Positions 25,032 through 32,560 of a stretch of 64,000 nucleotides of DNA are shown piece by piece. The notes beneath the pieces were generated by a model. It saw nothing but the letters and a program-made list of their open reading frames with translations, ran no database searches and was not told the DNA's origin. The DNA comes from Actinomadura rifamycini DSM 43936 (GTDB lineage Bacteria > Actinomycetota > Actinomycetes > Streptosporangiales > Streptosporangiaceae), in NCBI RefSeq assembly GCF_000425065.1, contig NZ_AULB01000029.1:56842-120841 (forward strand). The letters run 5' to 3'. The position numbers and the translations under genes were made by a program. Within the stretch, counting starts at the first letter, position 1. The number at the start of each line of letters is the position of its first letter.

Positions 25032-26453
25032 GTGAGCCAGCCAGCCGAGCCGCTCGACTACCGGGACGCCGTGCGGGAGATCCGGAGCCGCGGCGTCGAG
25101 TGGGACATCGACCCCACGCTCGACCGCGTCCGCGACCTGGTGGACGTCCTCGGCGAACCGCAGCGCGCGTACCCGGTGATCCACATCGCCGGGACGAACG
25201 GCAAGTCCAGCACCGCGCGGCTCGTCGAGGCGCTGCTGCGCGAGCGCGGGCTGCGCACCGGCCTGTACACCAGCCCCGAGCTGAGCACGCTGCGGGAGCG
25301 GATCGCGATCGACGGGGAGCCGATCTCCGAGGAGCGGTTCGTCGAGGTGCTGCGGGACGTCCTGCCGTACGTCGGGATGATCGACGGGAAGCACGGGGTG
25401 CGGCTGTCGTTCTTCGAGGTCCTCACCGCGATGGCGTTCGCGGCGTTCGCGGACGCGCCGGTGGACGTCGCGGTCGTCGAGGTGGGGATGGGCGGACGCT
25501 GGGACGCGACGAACGTCGCGGACGGCACGGTCGCGGTCCTCACGCCGGTCGGGCTCGACCACACCCGGTACCTCGGCGACACCCTGGAGGAGATCGCGGA
25601 GGAGAAGGCCGGGATCGTCAAGCCCGGCGCGGTCGCGGTGGTGGCGCAGCAGCCGGTGGAGGCCGCGGCGGTGCTGCTGCGCCGGGTCGCCGGGACGGGC
25701 GCGACGGCGGCCCGCGAGGGCATCGAGTTCGGCGTGCTGAGCAGGGACATCGCCGTCGGCGGCCAGCAGCTGCGGATCCAGGGCCTGCACGGCGTGTACG
25801 ACGAGATCTTCCTGCCGCTGTTCGGCGAGCACCAGGCGGGCAACGCCGCGGTGGCGCTCGCGGCGGTGGAGGCGTTCGCGAGCGGCGCGCCGACGGGGGG
25901 CGAGCCGAACCTGGAGGCGGCCACCCGGATCGCGCCGGGCGAGACGTACACCGGCGGGGAAGCCGGGCAGCTCGACCCGGCGCTGGTCCGCAGCGGTTTC
26001 GCCAAGGCCGCGTCGCCGGGGCGGCTGGAGGTCGCCCGGACGAGCCCGACAGTGCTGCTGGACTCCGCGCACAACCCGGCGGGGATGGCCGCGACCGTCC
26101 AGACGATCACCGAGGCGTTCGGGTTCACCCGGCTGATCGGCATCCTCGCCATCGCCGAGGACAAGGACATCCCGGGCGTCCTGGACCAGCTCGAGCCGGT
26201 GCTGGCGGAACTGGTCGTCACCCGGAACTCGTCGCCGCGGTCGCTGTCGCCGGAGGAGCTGGCCGACGAGGCCGAGAGCGTGTTCGGGTCCGACCGGGTG
26301 CACGTCGCGGAGCGGCTGGACGACGCCATCGACCGGGCGATCGGCCTGGCCGAGGAGACCGGGGAGTACCGGGGCGCCGGGGTGCTCGTCACCGGTTCCG
26401 TGGTGACCGCCGGCGACGCGAGGACGCTGCTGCGCGTTGAGGAGGGGCGTTGA
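25032..26453 (+). CDS. folC: Bifunctional folylpolyglutamate/dihydrofolate synthase
   Basis: A 473-residue Mur-ligase-fold enzyme that adds glutamate to dihydropteroate or reduced folates using ATP. P-loop AGTNGKSSTARLVEALL (residues ~53-60), the omega loop TSPELSTLRERI, the carbamylated-lysine region VEVGMGGRWDATNVADG, and LLDSAHNPAGMAATVQTI near 342 are all intact. An insert of ~35 residues (ASGAPTGGEPNLEAATRIAPG) enlarges it relative to E. coli FolC. GTG at 25032 follows AGGAG. Its stop overlaps the start region of the DUF4233 gene. The order valS-folC-small membrane protein-ndk is known from mycobacteria. Confidence 0.95.
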   Translation: MSQPAEPLDYRDAVREIRSRGVEWDIDPTLDRVRDLVDVLGEPQRAYPVIHIAGTNGKSSTARLVEALLRERGLRTGLYTSPELSTLRERIAIDGEPISEERFVEVLRDVLPYVGMIDGKHGVRLSFFEVLTAMAFAAFADAPVDVAVVEVGMGGRWDATNVADGTVAVLTPVGLDHTRYLGDTLEEIAEEKAGIVKPGAVAVVAQQPVEAAAVLLRRVAGTGATAAREGIEFGVLSRDIAVGGQQLRIQGLHGVYDEIFLPLFGEHQAGNAAVALAAVEAFASGAPTGGEPNLEAATRIAPGETYTGGEAGQLDPALVRSGFAKAASPGRLEVARTSPTVLLDSAHNPAGMAATVQTITEAFGFTRLIGILAIAEDKDIPGVLDQLEPVLAELVVTRNSSPRSLSPEELADEAESVFGSDRVHVAERLDDAIDRAIGLAEETGEYRGAGVLVTGSVVTAGDARTLLRVEEGR

Positions 26454-26833
26454 GCACGATGGCCGACGAAGTTTCGGGCGAAACGCGACAGAGTTCCGGA
26501 CGACCGAAAAATCCGGTGCGGAGTTTGCTGTCCGCGGTGCTCACCTGTGAGGCGCTGATCATCGGCCTCGCCGCGCCCGTCGCGGTCACGGTGATGGACG
26601 TCCCGGGCGCCACCGCCGCGTGGGTGTGCGGCGGTCTCGCCGTGATCTGCCTGCTCCTGACGGGGATGCTCCGCTTCCCGTGGGCGGTCGCGGTGGGCGG
26701 CGTGCTGCAGGTCGTCATCATCGCGACCGGTTTCATGGTGCCGGCGATGTTCGCACTGGGCGCCATTTTCGGTGCGCTCTGGGCGACGGCGATTTGGATG
26801 GGACGCAAGGCGCAGGACGCCGCGGCACGCTAA
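26450..26833 (+). CDS. Small four-helix membrane protein, DUF4233 family
   Basis: A protein of 127 residues (124 if the ATG at 26459 is used). Four hydrophobic segments are seen: LTCEALIIGLAAPVAV, AAWVCGGLAVICLLLTGML, WAVAVGGVLQVVIIATGFM, and FALGAIFGALWATAIWM, with a basic end. It corresponds to the small membrane protein found after folC in mycobacteria (DUF4233). Function is unknown. GGAGGGG lies 2-4 nt before the TTG and ~12 nt before the ATG, so the start is uncertain. It is translationally coupled to folC by a 4-nt overlap. Confidence 0.85.
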   Translation: MSTMADEVSGETRQSSGRPKNPVRSLLSAVLTCEALIIGLAAPVAVTVMDVPGATAAWVCGGLAVICLLLTGMLRFPWAVAVGGVLQVVIIATGFMVPAMFALGAIFGALWATAIWMGRKAQDAAAR

Positions 26834-26953
26834 ATTCATCGGGGACGGCACCGTTCCATTCCGCCGAATTTCCCCGACCACTCCGCTCTCAATTCCGACA
26901 TTTTTATCTTTCGGGAAAGCACGCGCGGCGGATGACGACTCCGAGGAGGAGGC

Positions 26954-29212
26954 GTGTCCCTGCCCGCAGAATCCACCCCCGCCGACCCCGACCCCACCGA
27001 CCCGACCACCCCCGCTCCGACCACCCCCGACCCGAGCGGCCCCGACCCGGCCGCCCCAGACGCGAGCGGCCCCGACCCGGCCGCCCCAGACGCGAGCGGC
27101 CCGGACACGAGCGGCCCGGACACGAGCGGCCCGGACACGAGCGTCACCGGTCCGAGCGTCACCGGTCCGAGCGTCACCGGTCCGAGCGTCACCGGTCCGA
27201 GCACCACCGGTCCGGGCGGCCGTGACGCGAGCGGCGCCCGTCCGAGCGGCCCTGACACGAGCGGCGCCGACCCGAGTGCGGCCGGTTCGAGTGTGATCGG
27301 CCCGGGTGGCCCGGACTTGAGCGGTACGGGTTCGAGCAACACAGGTTTGACCGCGACCGGTCTGACCGGCCCTGACCCGAGCGGCCCTGACACGAGCGGC
27401 GCCGGTCCGAGTGCGGCCGGTCTGAGCGGCGCGAGCCCGAGCGGCCCCGGTCCCGGCGGCACGGACCCGAGCGGCTCTGCGCCGAATGTGAGCCCTCTGA
27501 GCGGTGCCGACCCCAGCGGCACGGACCCGAACGGCACCGACCCGGGCGGCACGGGCGTGAGCGGGGCCGGATCGAGTGGCGCCAGGGCGCGAGGGACCGA
27601 CTCGGACGGGACGGGCTCCAGCCTCGCGGACCCCGGTCGCACGGATCCCGACCCCACCCTCGTCGACCTCGCCCTCCGCGAGCAGGCCCCCCACGAGCAC
27701 GCCCCCGGCGGTCGGGCGCTCGACCGGCGCGGGGTGGTGCAGGTTGCGCCTGGACGGGCGCGGGGGCGGGAGCGGGGTGCGCGGATCGGCGGGCTCCTGG
27801 CGGTCGCCGCCGCGGTCCCCGCGAGCGTGCTGGTGCTTCCCGACGCCACTGCCGGGGTCGTCCCGGACGCCGCGGCCGCGCTCGGGCTCGACGGCGGGGA
27901 CGGCGGGGACGTCGCGGGCCTGCTGCGCGCCACCGGGCTCGCCCTGCCCGCGCTGGTGGTCGCGGTGCCGCTCGCGGCGCTCGCCGCCCGCCGCTTCCCC
28001 GCCTGGACGGTGCTCGCGGCGGGCCTGCTGACGCTCGTGGCGGCGCTCGGCGCGGCACGCGCGGTCGACTCGGTGGCGCTGGCGGGGACGGTCCGCGCCC
28101 TGCAGGGCGTCGGGGCGGGCACCGCGCTCCCGGCGGCGCTGGTCCTCGCGTGGGAGCGGGGCGGCCGCGCCCCGGCCGCCGCGTGGGCGGGGCTGCTCGC
28201 GGCGGCGCTGCTGCTCGCGACGCCGCTCGTGCTGGACGCCGTCCCGCAGCCGCCCGGGGACGACCCCGCGGGGACCGGACGCGACTGGCGCGCGGCCCTC
28301 GCGCCCTGGACGTGGCCCGCCGCCGCCGCGCTCGCCGCCGTCCTCGCCCACCGGGCCGCGGCCGGGCGCGCGCCGTCGCCGCTGCCGCCGCCCCGGCGGG
28401 CGGAGCGCGGCGGGCTGCTCCTGGCGTCGGCGCCGTGCGCGGCGTTCGCGCTGCTGGCGGTCGTGGCCGCGCACGGCTGGTCGCCCGGGGCGCGGCTCGT
28501 CGTCGCCGGCGTCGCGGTCGCGGGGCTGCTCAACCTCGCGCACGCCGGCACCCGGGACGCGGTGACCGGCAGCCCGTTCGGCTGCGCGATCACGATGGTC
28601 GCCGCCGGGCTGCTCGTCCAGTCGGCGGCGGGCCCGCTCGCCGGGATCGCCGCCGCCGAGGCGCACGCCGGGGGAGGCGCGGGCGCGCCGTCCCCGCTGC
28701 CGTTCGCCGCCGGGGCCGCGGCGGCGCTCGCGGCGGCGGGGCTCAGTGCGCGCGTCCCGCCGCGCGGCGCCGTCCTCGCCGGGCTCGTGCTGATGGCGGC
28801 GGCGCCGCCGCTCGGCGCCGTGCCGCTCGGGACGGGCGCGCCCTGGGCGGCGGCGCCGCTGCTCGTCCCCCTCGGCGCGGGGGCCGGGCTGGCGCTGGCC
28901 GCGTCGCTGCGGGACGCGGGCCCCGGCGCCGCGCTGTTCGGGCTGTCGCTGTGCTTCCCGGCGGTGCTCGCGGGGCAGCTCGCCGCGCTGTCGCTGCAGG
29001 CGGCGTCGCTGGCGCGGATCCGCCCGGAGACGGACGCGCAGCGGCTCGCCGGGCTCGTCGAGGGGCAGCGCACGTGGCTGCTCGCGGCCGCCGCGGCGGG
29101 CGTCGTCGCCGCCGTGCTGGCCGCCCGCGCCGCGCGCAGCGCCCCGGCCGCGGCCCCGGCGGCGGGGCGGCACTGCGCGGCGAACGCCTCCGGGGCTCCG
29201 GCGGCCCGGTAG
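26954..29212 (+). CDS. MFS-like membrane protein with a long N-terminal 5-residue repeat
   Basis: A 752-residue protein with two unlike parts. Residues 1-~270 are a low-complexity Ser/Gly/Pro/Asp/Thr tract of five-residue units (SGPDT, SVTGP, SGPDP). Residues ~275-735 contain about twelve to fourteen hydrophobic helices. The segment VRALQGVGAGTALPAALVLA (~385) resembles the conserved helix of DHA2-type drug/proton MFS transporters, so export of a small molecule is plausible but unproven. GTG at 26954 follows GAGGAGG. The gene interrupts the usual DUF4233-ndk order. A signal peptide is absent, so by the positive-inside rule the repeat most likely faces the cytoplasm. Confidence 0.75.
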   Translation: MSLPAESTPADPDPTDPTTPAPTTPDPSGPDPAAPDASGPDPAAPDASGPDTSGPDTSGPDTSVTGPSVTGPSVTGPSVTGPSTTGPGGRDASGARPSGPDTSGADPSAAGSSVIGPGGPDLSGTGSSNTGLTATGLTGPDPSGPDTSGAGPSAAGLSGASPSGPGPGGTDPSGSAPNVSPLSGADPSGTDPNGTDPGGTGVSGAGSSGARARGTDSDGTGSSLADPGRTDPDPTLVDLALREQAPHEHAPGGRALDRRGVVQVAPGRARGRERGARIGGLLAVAAAVPASVLVLPDATAGVVPDAAAALGLDGGDGGDVAGLLRATGLALPALVVAVPLAALAARRFPAWTVLAAGLLTLVAALGAARAVDSVALAGTVRALQGVGAGTALPAALVLAWERGGRAPAAAWAGLLAAALLLATPLVLDAVPQPPGDDPAGTGRDWRAALAPWTWPAAAALAAVLAHRAAAGRAPSPLPPPRRAERGGLLLASAPCAAFALLAVVAAHGWSPGARLVVAGVAVAGLLNLAHAGTRDAVTGSPFGCAITMVAAGLLVQSAAGPLAGIAAAEAHAGGGAGAPSPLPFAAGAAAALAAAGLSARVPPRGAVLAGLVLMAAAPPLGAVPLGTGAPWAAAPLLVPLGAGAGLALAASLRDAGPGAALFGLSLCFPAVLAGQLAALSLQAASLARIRPETDAQRLAGLVEGQRTWLLAAAAAGVVAAVLAARAARSAPAAAPAAGRHCAANASGAPAAR
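26990..27470 (+). repeat. 15-bp degenerate tandem repeats
   Basis: Units such as AGCGGCCCGGACACG and AGCGTCACCGGTCCG occur in tandem; the second is repeated four times perfectly around 27140-27200. They encode SGPDT and SVTGP pentads. Frame is kept throughout. Confidence 0.85.
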
Positions 29213-29253
29213 GATTCGCGCGCATATCCCAACCTTCCTGAGGAGAACCACTC

Positions 29254-29664
29254 GTGTCCGAGCGCACTCTTGTCCTGGTCAAGCCCGACGGTGTCCGCCG
29301 CGGCGTGGTCGGCGAGGTCGTCTCGCGGATCGAGCGCAAGGGCCTGAAGCTCGTCGCGCTGGAACTGCGCACCCTCGCCCGCGAGACGGCCGAGGCCCAC
29401 TACGAGGAGCACGCGAGCAAGCCGTTCTTCGGTGAGCTGGTCGAGTTCATCACCGGCGGCCCGCTGGTCGCGATGGTCGTCGAGGGCCCCCGCGCGATCG
29501 AGGCGTTCCGCTCGCTGGCCGGCGCCACCGACCCGGTGAGCGCCGCCCCCGGCACCATCCGCGGCGACTTCGCCCTGGAGATCGGCGAGAACATCGTGCA
29601 CGGCTCCGACTCGACCTACTCGGCCGACCGGGAGATCAAGCTGTTCTTCCCGGAACTGGGCTGA
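29254..29664 (+). CDS. ndk: Nucleoside diphosphate kinase
   Basis: A 136-residue NDK that moves the gamma phosphate between NTPs and NDPs. The catalytic histidine lies in IVHGSDS near residue 116, and the family start ERTLVLVKPDGVRRGVVGEV, TDPVSAAPGTIRGDF and the Arg/Thr nucleotide contacts are all present. Length is standard. GTG at 29254 follows GAGGAGA. It ends in a hairpin with a T-rich tail, isolating it from mreB. Confidence 0.98.
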   Translation: MSERTLVLVKPDGVRRGVVGEVVSRIERKGLKLVALELRTLARETAEAHYEEHASKPFFGELVEFITGGPLVAMVVEGPRAIEAFRSLAGATDPVSAAPGTIRGDFALEIGENIVHGSDSTYSADREIKLFFPELG

Positions 29665-29679
29665 CGACGACCGACGACG

Positions 29680-29712
29680 CGCGGGCCGGAAACCTCCGGC
29701 CCGCGTCTCTTT
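29680..29712 (+). terminator. Rho-independent-like terminator after ndk
   Basis: CGCGGGCCGGA and TCCGGCCCGCG form an 11-bp stem with an AACC loop, followed by TCTCTTT. This is one of the few hairpins here with a real T tract. Confidence 0.85.
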
Positions 29713-29847
29713 AACTAAAACAAGCCTGGTCAGCACCCGTTTTTTCGGTGACTCGCGGTCTCGGGGTACCTGCCCTGACAGCCACTCTCGCGTTACGATG
29801 GACGCGCCGCTATGAACGCCCGACAATCGTGAAGGGCTCCCTTTTTC

Positions 29848-30882
29848 ATGGGTAACAAGCTGTCGTTTCTCGGCCGTGACATGGCGGTCGATCTGGGCAC
29901 CGCCAACACGCTGGTCTACGTGCGCGGGCGTGGCATCGTCCTCAACGAACCGTCCGTCGTCGCGATCAACACCAACACGGGGAAGATCGTGGCCGTGGGC
30001 ATCGAGGCGAAGCGGATGATCGGCCGCACGCCCGGCAACATCGTCGCCGTCCGCCCGCTCAAGGACGGCGTCATCGCCGATTTCGACGTCACCGAGCGGA
30101 TGCTCCGCTACTTCATCCAGAAGGTCCACAAGCGCCGGCACTTCGCCAAGCCGCGGATCGTGGTGGCCGTCCCGAGCGGGATCACCGGCGTGGAGCAGCG
30201 CGCCGTGAAGGAGGCCGGCTACCAGGCCGGCGCCCGCCGCGTCTACATCATCGAGGAGCCCATGGCCGCCGCCATCGGCTCCGGGCTGCCCGTCTACGAG
30301 CCGACCGGCAACATGGTCGTCGACATAGGGGGCGGCACCACCGAGGTCGCGATCATCTCGCTCGGCGGGATCGTCACGAGCCAGTCGGTCCGCGTCGGCG
30401 GCGACGAGCTCGACCAGGCGATCATCTCCTTCTCGAAGAAGGAATACTCCCTCATGCTGGGGGAACGGACCGCCGAGGAGATCAAGATGGCCATCGGTTC
30501 GGCCTATCCCGGCGGCGACGAGGAACCGCACGCCGAGATCCGCGGCCGCGACCTCGTCAGCGGGCTGCCGAAGACCGTCGTGATCTCCGCTGAGGAGGTG
30601 CGGCGGGCCATCGAGGAGCCGGTCAACAGCATCGTTGACGCGGTGAAGACCACGCTCGACAAATGCCCGCCCGAGCTTTCGGGGGACATCATGGACCGTG
30701 GTATCGCGCTCACCGGCGGCGGCGCGCTGCTGAAGAACCTGGACGAGCGGCTCCGCGAGGAGACCGGCATGCCGATCCACCTCGTCGACAACCCGCTCGA
30801 CTCGGTGGCGCTCGGCACCGGCAAGTGCGTGGAGGACTTCGAGTCCCTCCGCCAGGTCCTCGTCCCCGAACCCCGTCACTGA
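29848..30882 (+). CDS. mreB: Rod-shape actin homologue MreB
   Basis: A 344-residue bacterial actin that polymerises under the membrane and guides lateral or spore wall synthesis. Phosphate-1 is VDLGTANTLVYV (residue ~12), phosphate-2 VVDIGGGTTEVAIISLGG, and the adenosine loop GIALTGGGALLKNLDE. The N-terminal amphipathic stretch MGNKLSFLGRD is short. ATG at 29848 lies after AGGG. In sporulating actinomycetes MreB acts mainly in spore wall formation rather than vegetative growth. It heads the mreB-mreC-mreD-pbp2-rodA cluster, with 51 nt to mreC. Confidence 0.97.
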   Translation: MGNKLSFLGRDMAVDLGTANTLVYVRGRGIVLNEPSVVAINTNTGKIVAVGIEAKRMIGRTPGNIVAVRPLKDGVIADFDVTERMLRYFIQKVHKRRHFAKPRIVVAVPSGITGVEQRAVKEAGYQAGARRVYIIEEPMAAAIGSGLPVYEPTGNMVVDIGGGTTEVAIISLGGIVTSQSVRVGGDELDQAIISFSKKEYSLMLGERTAEEIKMAIGSAYPGGDEEPHAEIRGRDLVSGLPKTVVISAEEVRRAIEEPVNSIVDAVKTTLDKCPPELSGDIMDRGIALTGGGALLKNLDERLREETGMPIHLVDNPLDSVALGTGKCVEDFESLRQVLVPEPRH

Positions 30883-30933
30883 GCGCCTCGCGGCACCACT
30901 AGGCGGCTCCACTAGAAACGGGGAGGTCCGTGG

Positions 30934-31956
30934 GTGAGGGACACCCGGCGCACCCGTGTGATCCTCGGCGTACTGCTCGTCGCGGCGCTCACGATGATCA
31001 CCATCGACCACCGCGGTGGGGACGACTCCCCGCTGCGCGGCCTGCGCGGACTCGGCGCGACGGTGTTCGGACCCGTCGAGCACGCGTCCGCCGCGATCGT
31101 CCGTCCGGTCGGCAACACCTTCGACGCGATCACCGACGCGCCGGGGCAGCGCCGCCGCGCCGAACGGCTCGCGCGGCAGAACCAGCGGCTGCGCGAGCAG
31201 CTCCGCTCGGCGCGGCTCGACAAGGACCACGCCGAGCAGCTCCGGCGGCTGCTCGGCACCGCCGGGATGGGCGGCTACGAGATCGCCGCCGCGCGGGTGA
31301 TCTCCGCCGGCCACGGCTACGAGGACACCGTCACCATCGACGTCGGCAGCCGCAGCGGCATCAAGCGCGACATGACGGTGATGAGCGCGCAGGGCCTCGT
31401 CGGGCGCGTCACCCGCGTCGGCCCGGCCACCGCGACCGTCCTGCTCGCCACCGACCAGACGTCGTCGGTCGGCGCGCGGCTCGAGGAGTCCAAGGAGATC
31501 GGCATCCTGCAGGGCCGCGGCCGGCACGGCCGCGACGCCGACGAGAGCCCGCTGCGGTTCCAGCTCCTCAACGCGGGCGCGCCGATCAAGGTCGGGCAGC
31601 GCATCGTCACGTTCGGCTCGCAGGGCCAGCGCCCGTACGTGCCGGGCGTCCCGATCGGCGTCGTCGAACGCATCGAGCAGGGCACCGGCGGGCTCACCCG
31701 CACCGCGCACATCCGCCCGTTCGTCCGGTACAGCGCCCTCGACGTCGTCGCCGTCGTCGTCGCGCCGCCCAAGACGGACCCGCGCGACTCGGTGCTGCCG
31801 CCGAAGCCGAAACCGACCCCCACGCCCACCCCCACGCCGTCGCGGACGCCGCGGCCGAGCGGATCACCGGGCCCCGGCGCGCCGACCGACGGCGGGACCG
31901 AGGCGCGGCCGAGCGGCGAGCGGAGCCCGTCCCCGCAACCGAGCACGGGAGAGTGA
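30934..31956 (+). CDS. mreC: Rod-shape-determining protein MreC
   Basis: A 340-residue bitopic membrane protein. One N-terminal membrane helix (VILGVLLVAALTMITI) is followed by a coiled coil (RRRAERLARQNQRLREQLRSA) and two beta-barrel domains (~110-270, e.g. TIDVGSRSGIKRDMTVM and GVPIGVVERIEQG). The last ~55 residues are a Pro/Thr/Ser-rich tail (PTPTPTPTPS). MreC links MreB to PBP2/RodA outside the cell. GTG at 30934 follows GGGGAGG. The mreD start lies 1 nt after the stop, so the genes are coupled. Confidence 0.95.
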   Translation: MRDTRRTRVILGVLLVAALTMITIDHRGGDDSPLRGLRGLGATVFGPVEHASAAIVRPVGNTFDAITDAPGQRRRAERLARQNQRLREQLRSARLDKDHAEQLRRLLGTAGMGGYEIAAARVISAGHGYEDTVTIDVGSRSGIKRDMTVMSAQGLVGRVTRVGPATATVLLATDQTSSVGARLEESKEIGILQGRGRHGRDADESPLRFQLLNAGAPIKVGQRIVTFGSQGQRPYVPGVPIGVVERIEQGTGGLTRTAHIRPFVRYSALDVVAVVVAPPKTDPRDSVLPPKPKPTPTPTPTPSRTPRPSGSPGPGAPTDGGTEARPSGERSPSPQPSTGE

Positions 31957-31957
31957 C

Positions 31958-32560
31958 GTGCTGAACCCACCGGACCAGTCGCCGGCCGGCCGGAACCTGG
32001 TCACCGCGCTGGTCGTCGCGGTCGCGCTGATCCTGCAGGTGTCGGTGGCGAACCGGCTGCCGCTGCCCGGCGGCGTCCAGCCCGACCTGGTGCTGCTCAC
32101 CGTGGTCGCGCTGGCGCTCGTCGCCGGATCCGGAACCGGTATGACCACCGGTTTCTGCGCGGGCCTCGCCGCCGACATCGTCCCGCCCGCCGACCACACC
32201 ATCGGGCGCTACGCGCTCGTCTACTGCCTCATCGGCTACCTGTGCGGCACCGCCTCCGAGGGCGTCGACCGCCAGTCCGCCGTGCCGTTCCTCGGCGTCG
32301 CCGCGGGAGCCCTCGCCGGCGTCGTCCTGTACGGCGCGACGGGCATGCTGCTCGGCGACCCGCGCGCCGACTGGGGCACCGTGTCCGGCGTCGTCCCGCT
32401 GCAGGTCCTGTACACCGTGATCGCCAGCCCGTTCGTGGTGTGGGCGGTGCTGCGCGCCACCCGCCGGTACGAGCGCGGCGAGCGCAGCACCCGCGGCGAC
32501 CGGTTCTCGGTGCCCGCCGCCCGCTACCGCGCGATGTCCGGACGGAGCGGGAACCTGTGA
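31958..32560 (+). CDS. mreD: Rod-shape-determining protein MreD
   Basis: A 200-residue protein with about five hydrophobic helices (LVTALVVAVALILQVSVANRL, VLLTVVALALVAGSG, YALVYCLIGYLCGTA, VAAGALAGVVLYGATGML, LYTVIASPFVVWAVL). The size and position between mreC and pbp2 fit MreD. It is thought to assist elongasome assembly in the membrane. GTG at 31958; the stop overlaps the pbp2 start by 4 nt (GTGA). Confidence 0.92.
   Translation: MLNPPDQSPAGRNLVTALVVAVALILQVSVANRLPLPGGVQPDLVLLTVVALALVAGSGTGMTTGFCAGLAADIVPPADHTIGRYALVYCLIGYLCGTASEGVDRQSAVPFLGVAAGALAGVVLYGATGMLLGDPRADWGTVSGVVPLQVLYTVIASPFVVWAVLRATRRYERGERSTRGDRFSVPAARYRAMSGRSGNL

Noticed and set aside
26836..31710. A 1624-codon open frame on the minus strand over the MFS-like gene, ndk and mreB
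   Set aside because: It runs opposite to well-supported genes, has no start signal and shows skewed composition. The plus-strand genes have conserved motifs.
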